A DNA stretch of 64,000 nucleotides, from positions 248,001-312,000 of the forward strand of contig NZ_LMLP01000019.1 of the NCBI RefSeq assembly GCF_001421965.1. The letters run 5' to 3'. The position numbers and the translations under genes are program-made. The notes under the pieces were generated by a model. The model saw nothing but the letters and a program-made list of their open reading frames with translations, made no database searches and was not told where the DNA came from. Below are positions 54,438-63,868 of this stretch, one piece after another; within the stretch, counting starts at the first letter, position 1; every line of letters starts with the position of its first letter. This DNA comes from Sphingomonas sp. Leaf67. GTDB taxonomy: Bacteria > Pseudomonadota > Alphaproteobacteria > Sphingomonadales > Sphingomonadaceae.

Positions 54438-56387
54438 ATGCTCGGTTTCTTCAGGCGCATGACCAAGTCGAAGGTCGGCATCTTCATCGGCCTGCTGCTG
54501 CTGGTGACCATCGCCATCGGGTTCGCGATGGCGGATATCCAGAGCCTGCGCCCCGCATCGATGGGCGGTGGCGGTGCGGCAGTGGCGAAGGTCGGCGATC
54601 AGGAAATCGGCGACGTCGCACTGCGCGAGCGGATCCAGAACGACGTCCAGAACGCGGCGCAGCGTCAGCCCGGACTGACTGCCGCGCAGTATATCGCGGC
54701 CGGCGGGTTCGAAGGATCGCTGGAGCGGGCGATTTCGGATTCGGCGCTGATGCAGTTCGCCAAGGATCACGGACTCGCCGTCAGCGACCGCTATATCGAC
54801 GGACAGATCGCCAGCCTGCCGGCGTTTCAGGGCCTGGACGGCAAGTTCAGCCAACAGGCGTTCGATCAGGCGCTGGCCCGCGCCCGGATCACCCCGCAAC
54901 AGTTGCGCGACGATTTCCGCCGGACGGTGCTGACCCGGCTGATGCTGGCCCGCACGGTCGAGAACAGCTTCATGCCGCAGCAGCTGGCGCTGCCCTATGC
55001 CTCGCTGTCGAAGGAATCGCGTACCGGACAGGTGGCGATCGTGCCAACCGCGGCGCTGCCCGCACCGGCCGCGCCGACCGAACAGCAGTTGCAGGCGTAT
55101 TACAACGCCAATCGCGGCCGCTACACGATCCCGGAACGGCGGGTGATCCGCTATGCGATCGTCAGCCCGGCGAGCGTCGCGGCGCAGTCCGCACCGACCG
55201 ATGCCGAGGTGCAGAACGCGTATCGCACCAACGCCGCACGATTCGCACCGTCGCAGACCCGCGCCATATCGCAGGTGGTCATCGCCGATCAGGCGGCGGC
55301 GAACCGCGTCGCGCAGGCGGTTCGCAGCGGCCAGAGCGTGTCGGCCGCCGCCGCGCCGCTCGGGCTGGAAGCGACCACGCTGACCGGCCAGACCCAGGGT
55401 CAGTTCGCCGCGCGGACCTCTGCCGAGATCGCCGCCGCTGCCTTCGCCGCGCAACAGGGTGCGGTGGTCGGCCCGGTCCGCTCGCCGCTGGGCTTCGTGG
55501 TGCTGAAGGTCGATACGATCACGCAGGTGCCCGGCAAAACGATCGAGCAGGCCCGCCCCGAACTCGTTGCCGAACTCACAAAGACCAAGAGCGCGACGGC
55601 GCTGGGCGCCGTGCAGGAGAAGATTGACGGCGGCATCACCGATGGCGCGACCTTTGACGAGATCGTTGCCGATGCCAAGCTGACCGCACAGGCAACCGCG
55701 CCGGTCACCGCGCAGGGTATCGACCCGATGAAGCCCGGCCAGCCCGACCCGGCACTGGCCCCGATCATCGAAGCCGGCTTCGCGGCCGAGGCCGGTGACG
55801 CGCCGCAGATCGTGCAGACCCAGGCCGACGGCACCTTTGCGCTGGTCGCGACCGGCGACGTGACCCGTGCCGCACCGCGGCCGCTGGCCGACATCCACGC
55901 GCAGGTCGTCGGCCAGTATCTGAAGGATCAGGCGATGAAGGCGGCGCGGATGATCGCGCAGCAGATCCTGACCAAGGTGAATGGTGGCGTGCCGCTGAAC
56001 ACCGCCGTGGCGCAATCGGGGGCGCGCCTGCCCGCTCCGCGTCCGGTGACCGCGTCCCGCCTGCAATTGTCGCAGCTGGGGGCGCAGGTGCCGCCGGCGC
56101 TTTCGCTGATGTTCTCGATGGCGCCGAAAAAGGCCCGGCTGACCGCCGCGCCCGATGGCGAGGGCTGGATCATCGTCTATCTCGATTCGATCGCCCGCGG
56201 CGATGCGAGCGGCGACAAGGCGGCGATCACCGGCGTCGGTCGTGAGCTGGGGCGGATCAGCGGCAATGAATATGCCGAACAATTCGTCGAGGCCGTGCGC
56301 CGGCAGGTCGGTGTGACCAAAAATGCTGCCGCGATCGGTCGTTTGCGGGGCGAACTGGCCGGAACGGCCGCCCCCACCGCGCAATGA
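54438..56387 (+). CDS. Membrane-anchored peptidyl-prolyl isomerase/chaperone (PpiD-like, SurA_N)
   Basis: 649 residues. One N-terminal membrane anchor (KVGIFIGLLLLVTIAIGFAM, about 12-31), then a SurA_N-like chaperone region (40-200) and a parvulin-like domain (about 260-365, with SQVVIADQAAANRVAQAVRS and FVVLKVDTI). Periplasmic folding factor for outer-membrane proteins. The ATG at 54438 is used; the frame is open far upstream across tpiA. The stop overlaps the trpE start (ATGA). Confidence 0.9.
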   Translation: MLGFFRRMTKSKVGIFIGLLLLVTIAIGFAMADIQSLRPASMGGGGAAVAKVGDQEIGDVALRERIQNDVQNAAQRQPGLTAAQYIAAGGFEGSLERAISDSALMQFAKDHGLAVSDRYIDGQIASLPAFQGLDGKFSQQAFDQALARARITPQQLRDDFRRTVLTRLMLARTVENSFMPQQLALPYASLSKESRTGQVAIVPTAALPAPAAPTEQQLQAYYNANRGRYTIPERRVIRYAIVSPASVAAQSAPTDAEVQNAYRTNAARFAPSQTRAISQVVIADQAAANRVAQAVRSGQSVSAAAAPLGLEATTLTGQTQGQFAARTSAEIAAAAFAAQQGAVVGPVRSPLGFVVLKVDTITQVPGKTIEQARPELVAELTKTKSATALGAVQEKIDGGITDGATFDEIVADAKLTAQATAPVTAQGIDPMKPGQPDPALAPIIEAGFAAEAGDAPQIVQTQADGTFALVATGDVTRAAPRPLADIHAQVVGQYLKDQAMKAARMIAQQILTKVNGGVPLNTAVAQSGARLPAPRPVTASRLQLSQLGAQVPPALSLMFSMAPKKARLTAAPDGEGWIIVYLDSIARGDASGDKAAITGVGRELGRISGNEYAEQFVEAVRRQVGVTKNAAAIGRLRGELAGTAAPTAQ

Positions 56388-57880
56388 GCGCGGTTTCGGG
56401 GGTAGCGGCGGCGCAGGTCGCACTGACGGCCGGCCGTCCGGCGCTGGTGTGGACGACCCGCGTCGCCGATACTGAAACGCCGGTCGCCGCCGCGCTGAAA
56501 CTGATCCAGCCGGGACGCGGTGACTTCCTGCTCGAATCGGTCGAGGGCGGATCGGTGCGGGGCCGGTACAGCCTGCTCGGCCTCGCCCCCGATCTGGTGT
56601 TCCGGGCGCAGGGGCATGATGCGGCGATCAATCCGCACTGGCTGAGCGACCGCGACGCGTTCGTGCCCTGCACCGAGCCGACGCTGAGCGCACTGCGCAC
56701 GCTGGTCGGGGAATGCCGGATGGACGTGCCGGCCGCGCTGCCACCGGCGCTGGCGTGTCTGGTCGGCTATTTTGGATATGAGACGGTCGGGCTGGTCGAG
56801 CAGTTGCCGCAGGCCGCCGAGGATGCGCTGGGCCTGCCCGACATGATGTTCGTCCGGCCGACGGTGCTGCTGGTGTTCGACCGCCTGTCCGACACGCTGT
56901 TCGTCGTCGCGCCCGTCTGGCCGGGGGCGTCGGTCGAGCGCGCGGTCGAGCGGATCGAGGAGACTGGCGCCGCGCTCGACGCCGCCGCCCTGCCTGCGCC
57001 CGCGCGGCTGGCGGAAGCGCCGGAAATGGCGCTGACGCCGACGCTGCCCGCGGGTCGCTATGGCGAGATGGTCGCCGCGGCGAAGGAGTATATCGCGGCG
57101 GGCGATATTTTTCAGGTCGTGCTGGCGCAACGCTTCACCAGCCCGTTCCCGCTCGAGCCGTTCGAATTGTATCGGGCGCTCCGGCGGATCAACCCGTCGC
57201 CGTTCCTCTACCATCTCGACCTGCCGGGCTTTGCGCTGACCGGATCGAGCCCTGAAATTCTCGTCCGGCTGCGCGACGGCGAGGTCACGATCCGGCCGAT
57301 CGCCGGTACGCGACCGCGCGGTGCGACGGCGGCGGAGGACGAAGCGAACCGGACCAGCCTGCTCGCCGATCCCAAGGAGCGGGCCGAACATCTGATGCTG
57401 CTCGACCTTGGCCGCAACGATGTCGGGCGGGTCGCATCGACTGGCAGCGTGCGGGTCACCGACAGCTATACCGTCGAATTCTACAGTCATGTCATGCACA
57501 TCGTGTCGAACGTCGTGGGCAAGCTGCGCGACGACGCCGATGCGCTCGATGCGCTGTTCGCCGGCTTCCCCGCCGGTACCGTATCGGGCGCGCCCAAGGT
57601 GCGGGCGTGCCAGATCATCGCCGAACTGGAACGCGAACGTCGCGGTGCCTATGCCGGCGGGGTCGGCTATTTCAGTCCCGACGGGTCCATGGATTCGTGC
57701 ATCGTGCTGCGCACCGCCGTGGTCAAGGACGGGGTGATGCACGTCCAGTCGGGGGCGGGCATCGTCGCCGACAGCGTGCCGGAATACGAACAGCGCGAGT
57801 GCGAGGCAAAGGCCGGCGCGCTGCTCGCGGCGGCGCGCGAGGCAGTGGCACAGGCGACCAAGGCGCGTTTCGGACAATAG
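56384..57880 (+). CDS. trpE: Anthranilate synthase component I
   Basis: 498 residues. The tryptophan feedback motif LLES is kept (GDFLLESVEGG), and the chorismate-binding domain carries DIFQVVLAQRF, GTRPRGAT, LMLLDLGRNDVGRV, FPAGTVSGAPKVRA and VQSGAGIVADSVPEYE. Overlaps the PpiD-like gene by the ATGA arrangement. The expected trpG-trpD-trpC genes do not follow in this window. Confidence 0.96.
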   Translation: MSAVSGVAAAQVALTAGRPALVWTTRVADTETPVAAALKLIQPGRGDFLLESVEGGSVRGRYSLLGLAPDLVFRAQGHDAAINPHWLSDRDAFVPCTEPTLSALRTLVGECRMDVPAALPPALACLVGYFGYETVGLVEQLPQAAEDALGLPDMMFVRPTVLLVFDRLSDTLFVVAPVWPGASVERAVERIEETGAALDAAALPAPARLAEAPEMALTPTLPAGRYGEMVAAAKEYIAAGDIFQVVLAQRFTSPFPLEPFELYRALRRINPSPFLYHLDLPGFALTGSSPEILVRLRDGEVTIRPIAGTRPRGATAAEDEANRTSLLADPKERAEHLMLLDLGRNDVGRVASTGSVRVTDSYTVEFYSHVMHIVSNVVGKLRDDADALDALFAGFPAGTVSGAPKVRACQIIAELERERRGAYAGGVGYFSPDGSMDSCIVLRTAVVKDGVMHVQSGAGIVADSVPEYEQRECEAKAGALLAAAREAVAQATKARFGQ

Positions 57881-58041
57881 TCGCGGAAGTTGGCGAAGTT
57901 TGCGCTACGTTAAGGTTGCACGGCGTAGTCGTGTGGCCGGGGGTTTCGGTTAAATCGTTGATACTAAACGATTCCCTGTAGCAAACGTGATTCGGCATGT
58001 GCGCGGAAGTTGACACCGACGCGCGGTCAGCGAGGAAAGCC

Positions 58042-58479
58042 ATGGGTACGATCCGGCGTGCGACGTTGCAGGATATCGATCGCATCGTACCGTTGTTCGA
58101 CGCGTATCGGCAGTTCTACGAGCAGGAAAGCGATGTCGATGGCGCGCGCGCTTTCCTGATCGAGCGGATCGAGCGGGCGCAATCGGTGATTTTGCTCGCC
58201 GACGACGATTCCGGCTTCGCGCAACTATATCCGAGTTTCTCGTCGGTGCGGCTGCGGCCGACCATGATCCTGAACGACCTGTTCGTCCGGCCCGAATTGC
58301 GCAGCCACGGGATCGGGGCGGCGTTGTTGCATGGTGCCTGCGAGGTCGCGCGCGAGTCCGGCGCGGCGCGGATATCGCTGGCGACCGCCGTCGACAACAG
58401 CGCGGCACATGCGCTGTATGTGCGGGCAGGATGGGCGCGCGACGCGCAGTTCCATACCTATGCGATTGCGATCGGGTGA
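58042..58479 (+). CDS. GNAT-family N-acetyltransferase
   Basis: 145 residues. ATG 58042 with GAGGAA upstream. Motifs: TIRRATLQDIDRIVPLFDAY, LNDLFVRPELRSHGIGAALL (acetyl-CoA loop RSHGIG) and DNSAAHALYVRAGW. Single-domain acetyltransferase, substrate unknown. It lies where trpG would be expected and has no evident link to tryptophan synthesis. Confidence 0.88.
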   Translation: MGTIRRATLQDIDRIVPLFDAYRQFYEQESDVDGARAFLIERIERAQSVILLADDDSGFAQLYPSFSSVRLRPTMILNDLFVRPELRSHGIGAALLHGACEVARESGAARISLATAVDNSAAHALYVRAGWARDAQFHTYAIAIG

Positions 58480-58565
58480 GTTGACGGTCGAAAGAGCGGG
58501 GATCGGGGTAACGCAGGGTCGGGTTTGTAGGACAGCCGCTTCGATGTTGCTCTCGTCATGGCCTG

Positions 58566-58901
58566 TCACCGCCGCAACGCGATCCAGCCGAGCCACAGCC
58601 AGCCGATCATCATCGCCAACCCGCCCAGCGGCGTGATCGGTCCCAGCACCCCGCGCGGGCCGCCCAGCGCCATCGCGTAGAGCGAACCGCCGAACAAAAG
58701 CCCGCCTGCGACGAAAAGCCAGCCCGGCCCGCGCGCGCCGAGGTTCAGCGCGACAAGCGCGGCGATGGCGTGAGCGAGTTGATACTGGCCTCCGGTCTTC
58801 AACCAGTCGACTGCCGGCCCCGACGCGCTATGGGCACCGAACGCACCGGCCGCGACGGCCATCGCGCCCGACAGGGCGGCGGCGAGGAGAAGAAGGTTCA
58901 T
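58566..58901 (-). CDS. DUF423-family membrane protein (YgdD-like)
   Basis: 111 residues, four membrane segments. AAGAFGAHS and TGGQYQLAHAIAALVAL, GGLLFGGSLYAMALGG and ITPLGGLAMMIGWLWL are the DUF423 hallmarks. Function unknown; widely conserved. Confidence 0.92.
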   Translation of the reverse strand: MNLLLLAAALSGAMAVAAGAFGAHSASGPAVDWLKTGGQYQLAHAIAALVALNLGARGPGWLFVAGGLLFGGSLYAMALGGPRGVLGPITPLGGLAMMIGWLWLGWIALRR

Positions 58902-59160
58902 GGGCGGCTCCGGGCGGTAATGATCGTTGGCTACCTTGGCGGAATAGCCATCGGGAGCCGGAAGTTGTTCCCTGCATCACGCCATTACTCGCAACGCCGC
59001 CAATCCGTACACCCGGCAGCAACCGCAGGAACAGGCTCGGCGCGGCGACGGACGGCAAGCGAGGCAGTTTGCCGAAGCTTTGCCGTTGCAGCGTTCATGG
59101 CATGAGGGGATGGTGGAAGGTCGTCGACGCGCGCACGACAGGCACGTCGCCCAATACCCC

Positions 59161-60303
59161 CTACCCGCGCACGATCCGCAGATAGGCGTCCAGTACCGCC
59201 TGATTGGCGCGGTCCCATTCATATTCCTTGGCGTCCTCATGGCCCGCCAGTCCCATGTGCCAGCGCATATTGGCGTCCTCGCACAGCCGGGCGATCGCAT
59301 CGGCATAGGCCGGGACGTCGCGCGGCGGCACGAGGAAGCCGGTGCGCCGGTCGTCGACCAGCCCGACCGCACCCGACGCACGCGCGGCAACGACGGGAAC
59401 CCCGGCGGCCATCGCTTCCAGCGTGACGTTGCCGAACGTTTCGGTGATCGAGGGGTTGAAGAACACGTCCATCGACGCGACGGCACGGCCAAGATCGTCG
59501 CCCGCCTGAAACCCGGCGAACACGGCATGCGGCACGCGTTCGGCGAACCAGTCGCGCGCGGGGCCTTCGCCGATTACGAGAATGCGATGCTTGACGCCGC
59601 GTCGTTGCAATTCGGTGGCGACGTCCGAAAAGACATCGAGCCCTTTTTCCAGAACCAGCCGCCCGAGGAAGCTGACCGCGACCTCGTCGTCGCCGATGCC
59701 GATCGAGCGCCGCCAGTCGACATCGCGCATCGCCGGATTGAAGCGGTGATGATCCACCCCGCGCGACCAGATACCGACCGGGCGGGTCACGCCCCATTCG
59801 TGCAACAGCTCCGCCATGCCGCGACCGGGCACCATCACCTGGTCGGCGCGGTTGTAGAAGCGTTTCGACACGCCGCGCGCAACGGGTTCGAGAAAGCCGA
59901 TGCCATAATATTGCGGGTAGGTTTCGAAGCGGGTGTGGAGCGAGGCGAGCGTCGCGACCCCCTGCTTCCGGGCCCAGCTGAGCGCACGGTGACCGAGAAT
60001 GTCGGGGGCCGAAACATGGACGATATTGGGCCGGAACCCTTCAAGGTCGGCGCGGGTCTTCGTGGTCAGCCCGCGGGCCAGCTTATATTCACCGCGCCCG
60101 CCGGGCATGCCATAGGCGGGCACGCTGACCAGATCGCCGGTCGGCGGGAATGCCGGATTGGCGACGGTCGGCGAATAGACGCGAAGCGTGACGTCGCGGT
60201 CGAGCAGATGCCGGGCGAGCCGGTTCAGCGCCTGGTTCGCGCCGTCGCGGACATAATTATAGTTTCCGCTGAACATCGCCACGCGGAGTTGGGAAGCCTT
60301 CAT
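59161..60303 (-). CDS. GT4-family glycosyltransferase
   Basis: 380 residues, GT-B fold. N-terminal FSGNYNYVRDGANQALNRL; C-terminal nucleotide-sugar site with FLGRLVLEKGLDVF, IGEGPARDWF, FNPSITETFGNVTLEAMAAG (the E-x7-E motif) and VPVVAARASGAVGLV. Resembles alpha-mannosyl/glucosyl transferases acting on lipids. Stand-alone gene. A role in glycolipid synthesis is possible but not shown by context. Confidence 0.88.
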   Translation of the reverse strand: MKASQLRVAMFSGNYNYVRDGANQALNRLARHLLDRDVTLRVYSPTVANPAFPPTGDLVSVPAYGMPGGRGEYKLARGLTTKTRADLEGFRPNIVHVSAPDILGHRALSWARKQGVATLASLHTRFETYPQYYGIGFLEPVARGVSKRFYNRADQVMVPGRGMAELLHEWGVTRPVGIWSRGVDHHRFNPAMRDVDWRRSIGIGDDEVAVSFLGRLVLEKGLDVFSDVATELQRRGVKHRILVIGEGPARDWFAERVPHAVFAGFQAGDDLGRAVASMDVFFNPSITETFGNVTLEAMAAGVPVVAARASGAVGLVDDRRTGFLVPPRDVPAYADAIARLCEDANMRWHMGLAGHEDAKEYEWDRANQAVLDAYLRIVRG

Positions 60304-60393
60304 CCGTGGCCCATAGCGCGCACGCGCGCATCACGCCACCGGAACGCATTGCGCCTATGGACGGTTGACCGGGCCGACGACAGGAGTGGCCAG

Positions 60394-60606
60394 ATGAGCG
60401 ACAGTTACAAGACGGGTGCCAAGGTATCATGGTCGTGGGGCAACGGCACCGCCGAGGGCAAGGTCGAGGAACGGTTCGAACGGCGGGTGCAGCGGACGAT
60501 CAAGGGCACGAAGATCACGAAGAACGGGACCAAGGAGAACCCCGCCTATCTGATCGAACAGGAAGACGGGGCCAAGGTGCTCAAGCGCGGCAGCGAACTG
60601 GACTAG
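60394..60606 (+). CDS. DUF2945 (hypervirulence-associated TUDOR-like) protein
   Basis: 70 residues starting MSDSYKTGAKVSWSWGNGTA, with the family features GKVEERFERRVQRTIKGTKI and NPAYLIEQEDGAKVLKRGSE. AGGAG lies 7 bases before the ATG. Small SH3/Tudor-like fold, function unknown. Divergent from the glycosyltransferase. Confidence 0.88.
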   Translation: MSDSYKTGAKVSWSWGNGTAEGKVEERFERRVQRTIKGTKITKNGTKENPAYLIEQEDGAKVLKRGSELD

Positions 60607-60640
60607 GACCAATCGACATTCAGCGATAACCACCGAATTT

Positions 60641-60736
60641 CGTCATTCCCGCGAAGGCGGGAACCCATAGACGCCGACGGTTTGACCGGATTCGCGACGC
60701 TGGCGTATATGGATTCCCGCCTGCGCGGGAGTGACG
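60641..60736. repeat. Interspersed palindromic repeat (CGTCATTCCCGC family)
   Basis: A 96-base element with inverted ends CGTCATTCCCGCGAAGGCGG / GGATTCCCGCCTGCGCGGGA-GTGACG. The two ends carry small hairpins of their own. This type of repeat is common in Sphingomonas and other alphaproteobacterial intergenic regions. Lies between DUF2945 and radA. Confidence 0.8.
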
Positions 60737-60896
60737 AACGGGATGGAACGCTATTCCTGCGCCCAGCGAACTGAATGTCGATCCCGCCTAAGTCCGTCCC
60801 CCGGCGGGAGCGGTGCTGCGCGGCGATTCCCCTCCTCGTGCGGAAGAGGTCTCTTGCGATATTCCCCGTTCGTTCCGCTTCTGTTAGGGCGCTGCC

Positions 60897-62267
60897 ATGG
60901 CAAAACCCCAGAAGCGCTATGTCTGTCAGCAATGCGGATCGGTTTCGTCCAAATGGGCGGGGCAATGTGCCGATTGCGGCGACTGGAACACGCTGGTCGA
61001 GGATGCCGGGGCGGTCGTTACCCCGTTTTCGGCGCGACATAACCTGCAAAGCGGCGGCAGGCCGATCCTGTTGTCCGGCCTCGATACCGACATCGCGCTA
61101 CCCGATCGGCTGACGACCGGGATCGCCGAACTCGATCGCGCGCTCGGCGGCGGCTTCGTCGAGGGGTCGGCGACGCTGATCGGCGGCGATCCGGGTATCG
61201 GCAAGTCGACGCTGTTGTTGCAGGCGGCGGCGAAGCTGGCGCTGGCGGGCAAGGGCGTGGCCTATGTCTCGGGCGAGGAAGCGTCCGATCAGGTACGGTT
61301 GCGCGCGCGGCGGCTGGGGTTGGGCAATGCGCCGGTGCAACTGGCGGCGGCGACATCGGTGCGCGACATCCTGACGACGTTCGGCGGGGCGGCGGCACCC
61401 GATCTGCTCATCATCGATTCGATCCAGACGATGCACAGCGACCTGATCGAAGGCGCACCGGGCACGGTCAGCCAGGTGCGGGCATCGTCGGGCGAACTGA
61501 TCCGGTTCGCCAAGGAACGCGGCACGGCGGTGGTGCTGGTCGGTCATGTCACCAAGGACGGGTCGATCGCCGGTCCGCGTGTGCTCGAACACATGGTCGA
61601 CACGGTGCTGGCGTTCGAGGGCGAGCGCAGCCACCAGTACCGCATCCTGCGCGCGGTCAAGAACCGCTTCGGCGGCACCGACGAAATCGGCGTTTTCGCG
61701 ATGGAAAGCGAGGGATTGTCCGAAATCTCTAACCCTTCGTCGCTGTTCCTGACCAGCCGTGACGAGAATGTCACCGGCACCGTGGTGTTCCCGGCGCTGG
61801 AGGGCACGCGGCCGGTACTGGTCGAGGTGCAGGCGCTGACGGTGCGACTGGCGTCGGGGGCCACGCCGAGGCGCGCAGTGGTCGGGTGGGATTCGGGCCG
61901 GCTGGCGATGATCCTCGCCGTGCTGGAGGCGCGGTGCGGCTTGGCGTTCGCGACCGCCGAAGTCTATCTCAACATCGCCGGCGGGTATCGGGTGACCGAC
62001 CCGGCGGCCGATCTGGCGGTGGCGGCGGCGCTGGTCTCGGCACTGTCCGAACGGCCGGTGCCGTCGGATGCGATCGTGTTCGGCGAAATCGCGCTGTCGG
62101 GCGAGGTGCGGCCGGTGGCGCATGGCGCGCTGCGGTTGAAGGAGGCCGGAAAGCTCGGTTTCGGCCGGGCGCTGGTGCCGTCGTCACAGAGCGCCGAAGG
62201 GGGTGCGGTGAAGCTGTCGGGGTTCAAGGACCTGCCGCGCTTCGTGGATCATATGCTGGGACGGTAA
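60897..62267 (+). CDS. radA: DNA repair protein RadA (Sms)
   Basis: 456 residues. N-terminal zinc finger CQQCGSVSSKWAGQCADCG (9-28), RecA-like ATPase with GDPGIGKSTLLLQ, the RadA-specific KNRFGGTDEIG, and a C-terminal Lon-like domain (ATAEVYLNIAGGYRVTDP, IALSGEVRPV). Branch migration in recombination. No clear Shine-Dalgarno precedes the ATG. Confidence 0.96.
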   Translation: MAKPQKRYVCQQCGSVSSKWAGQCADCGDWNTLVEDAGAVVTPFSARHNLQSGGRPILLSGLDTDIALPDRLTTGIAELDRALGGGFVEGSATLIGGDPGIGKSTLLLQAAAKLALAGKGVAYVSGEEASDQVRLRARRLGLGNAPVQLAAATSVRDILTTFGGAAAPDLLIIDSIQTMHSDLIEGAPGTVSQVRASSGELIRFAKERGTAVVLVGHVTKDGSIAGPRVLEHMVDTVLAFEGERSHQYRILRAVKNRFGGTDEIGVFAMESEGLSEISNPSSLFLTSRDENVTGTVVFPALEGTRPVLVEVQALTVRLASGATPRRAVVGWDSGRLAMILAVLEARCGLAFATAEVYLNIAGGYRVTDPAADLAVAAALVSALSERPVPSDAIVFGEIALSGEVRPVAHGALRLKEAGKLGFGRALVPSSQSAEGGAVKLSGFKDLPRFVDHMLGR

Positions 62268-62321
62268 GCGGGTTCCCGCGCGGATTATGCACGCAGCCGT
62301 AGCGTAGACCCGACCCAAATG

Positions 62322-62353
62322 AAAACGGCCCGGACAGTCGCCTGTCCGGGCCG
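62322..62353 (-). terminator. Rho-independent terminator of the TPR protein gene
   Basis: A perfect 12-bp stem (62326-62337 with 62342-62353, 4-base loop) is followed on the minus strand by TTTT (62325-62322). It can also stop radA transcripts from the other side, although without a U-tract there. Confidence 0.88.
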
Positions 62354-62377
62354 AATTGCGCAACGTAAGCGATGCGA

Positions 62378-63679
62378 TCAGTTGTTGCCGACGACCGGGG
62401 TCGAGGCGACGATGCGCGGCTGGTCGACGAACAGCGTCCAGAAGGTCGCGATTTCGCCGCGCGGGCCGGCGGTGACCTTGGCGAACGACGCCTTGGCTTC
62501 GGCGGCGTTGCCCGAACGGGCCTGCGCGATACCGATGCGCGTGTTCACTTCATCGGCATCGACGCCGCCCTTTTGCAGCGCCAGCTGGTACAGCTCGATC
62601 GCCTTGGCATTATTGCCGGTCGCCAGATAGACATTGCCGGCAGCGGCCGCCGCGCGGCCATTGGCACCCGCCTTGGCACGGGTTTCGAGCACGGTGACCG
62701 AACCATCGGCCTTGATCTGGGTCTGCGCGGTCGTCTTGATACCGTTGAACACCGCTGCCGATGCCGGGATCTTGCCCAGCGCGCGACCTTCGTCGATCAG
62801 CGTGACGGTTTCATAGGGCAGACCGATGTCCTGCGTGACCTGCGTATATTCGCGATAGTCGTTCTGATCGGCCAGCGACTTGGTATCGCGCATCAGGCGC
62901 AGCACGTCGACGCGCGCCTGATTGCCGAGCGTCGCACCGTTATTGTCGGCGCGGTCGCGGAAGAGGATCAGCACCTTGCGCCAATTCGCCTGCGTCGGAT
63001 ATTCGGTCAGCTGACGACGCGCCCACTGGCCGGCTTCGGCCGAACGCTTCGACTTGTACAGCTGCGAGATCATATAGTCGTACCACTGCGACGGCACCGG
63101 CTGACCGGCGGCCTTCTTCGCGGCGATGACCTTTTCCATGTTCTGGACGCCGGCATCGATATTGCCGCCCTGAATCTCGATCTGGGCAAGGCGCAGGTCG
63201 AGATCGGGGTCCTTATAGCCCGCCTGCTGCGCGCGCTGGAAGAACTGCTTGGCAACGTCGCCCTGCTTGGCGTCGAGCGCGAGGATGCCGCGGTTGAAAT
63301 ACAGGCCACCGCGATCTTCCGGCTTCAGCTTCGGGCTGGCCAGCAATTCATCGATCGCAGCGGCGAGCGCCGGACGATCATTCTTGCCCTGCGCGGCCTG
63401 TACCTTGGTCTGGGCGAGGAAATAGGCCTCGTCCTGATTGCCGGCGGTCATCGCGGCCTGCGCGGCGGCGAGCTGCGTGTCGGCCGTGGCGAAGTCCTTC
63501 GCCTTGATCGCCGCATCGGCCGCCAGTACCGCGACGCGAAATGCCTCGCCGACCTGGATCTGGGGTGCGGCCGGCGCTTCTTCCTTCTTGCGCTTCTGGG
63601 CATCGGCCGGCGGGGCGACGACCAGGGTTGCACCCAAGCCGAGCATGGCGGCGAGGGCAGCCTTGGAAACGAACGTCAT
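62378..63679 (-). CDS. Exported tetratricopeptide-repeat protein
   Basis: 433 residues. Signal peptide to about 27 (ADAQ). TPR-like helical pairs follow, with clear repeats at GGLYFNRGILALDAKQGDVA, QIEIQGGNIDAGVQNMEKV and AGNVYLATGNNAKAIELYQL. Probably a periplasmic scaffold. No partner gene nearby. Divergent from yaaA. Confidence 0.9.
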   Translation of the reverse strand: MTFVSKAALAAMLGLGATLVVAPPADAQKRKKEEAPAAPQIQVGEAFRVAVLAADAAIKAKDFATADTQLAAAQAAMTAGNQDEAYFLAQTKVQAAQGKNDRPALAAAIDELLASPKLKPEDRGGLYFNRGILALDAKQGDVAKQFFQRAQQAGYKDPDLDLRLAQIEIQGGNIDAGVQNMEKVIAAKKAAGQPVPSQWYDYMISQLYKSKRSAEAGQWARRQLTEYPTQANWRKVLILFRDRADNNGATLGNQARVDVLRLMRDTKSLADQNDYREYTQVTQDIGLPYETVTLIDEGRALGKIPASAAVFNGIKTTAQTQIKADGSVTVLETRAKAGANGRAAAAAGNVYLATGNNAKAIELYQLALQKGGVDADEVNTRIGIAQARSGNAAEAKASFAKVTAGPRGEIATFWTLFVDQPRIVASTPVVGNN

Positions 63680-63868
63680 GCCGTGATCTCTCCCGAAAAC
63701 TGGTGCCGGAACAACGCCCGGCAGGCGCCGCTCCTCTAGGTCCTACGGCGCATCCGCACAAGCGGGCGCGCGCGTCGTCCGATGCCGGACACCGCGTGAA
63801 CGCGCGTTGAACGGTTCGGCTCCCTGCCGCCCTTTGACGGCGGCTTTGCAGGCGGATAGGCGGCGGCG

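Noticed and set aside
54339..56423. 694-codon open frame on the minus strand
   Set aside because: Antisense to the PpiD-like gene; Arg/His/Asp-rich composition typical of a shadow frame in high-GC DNA.
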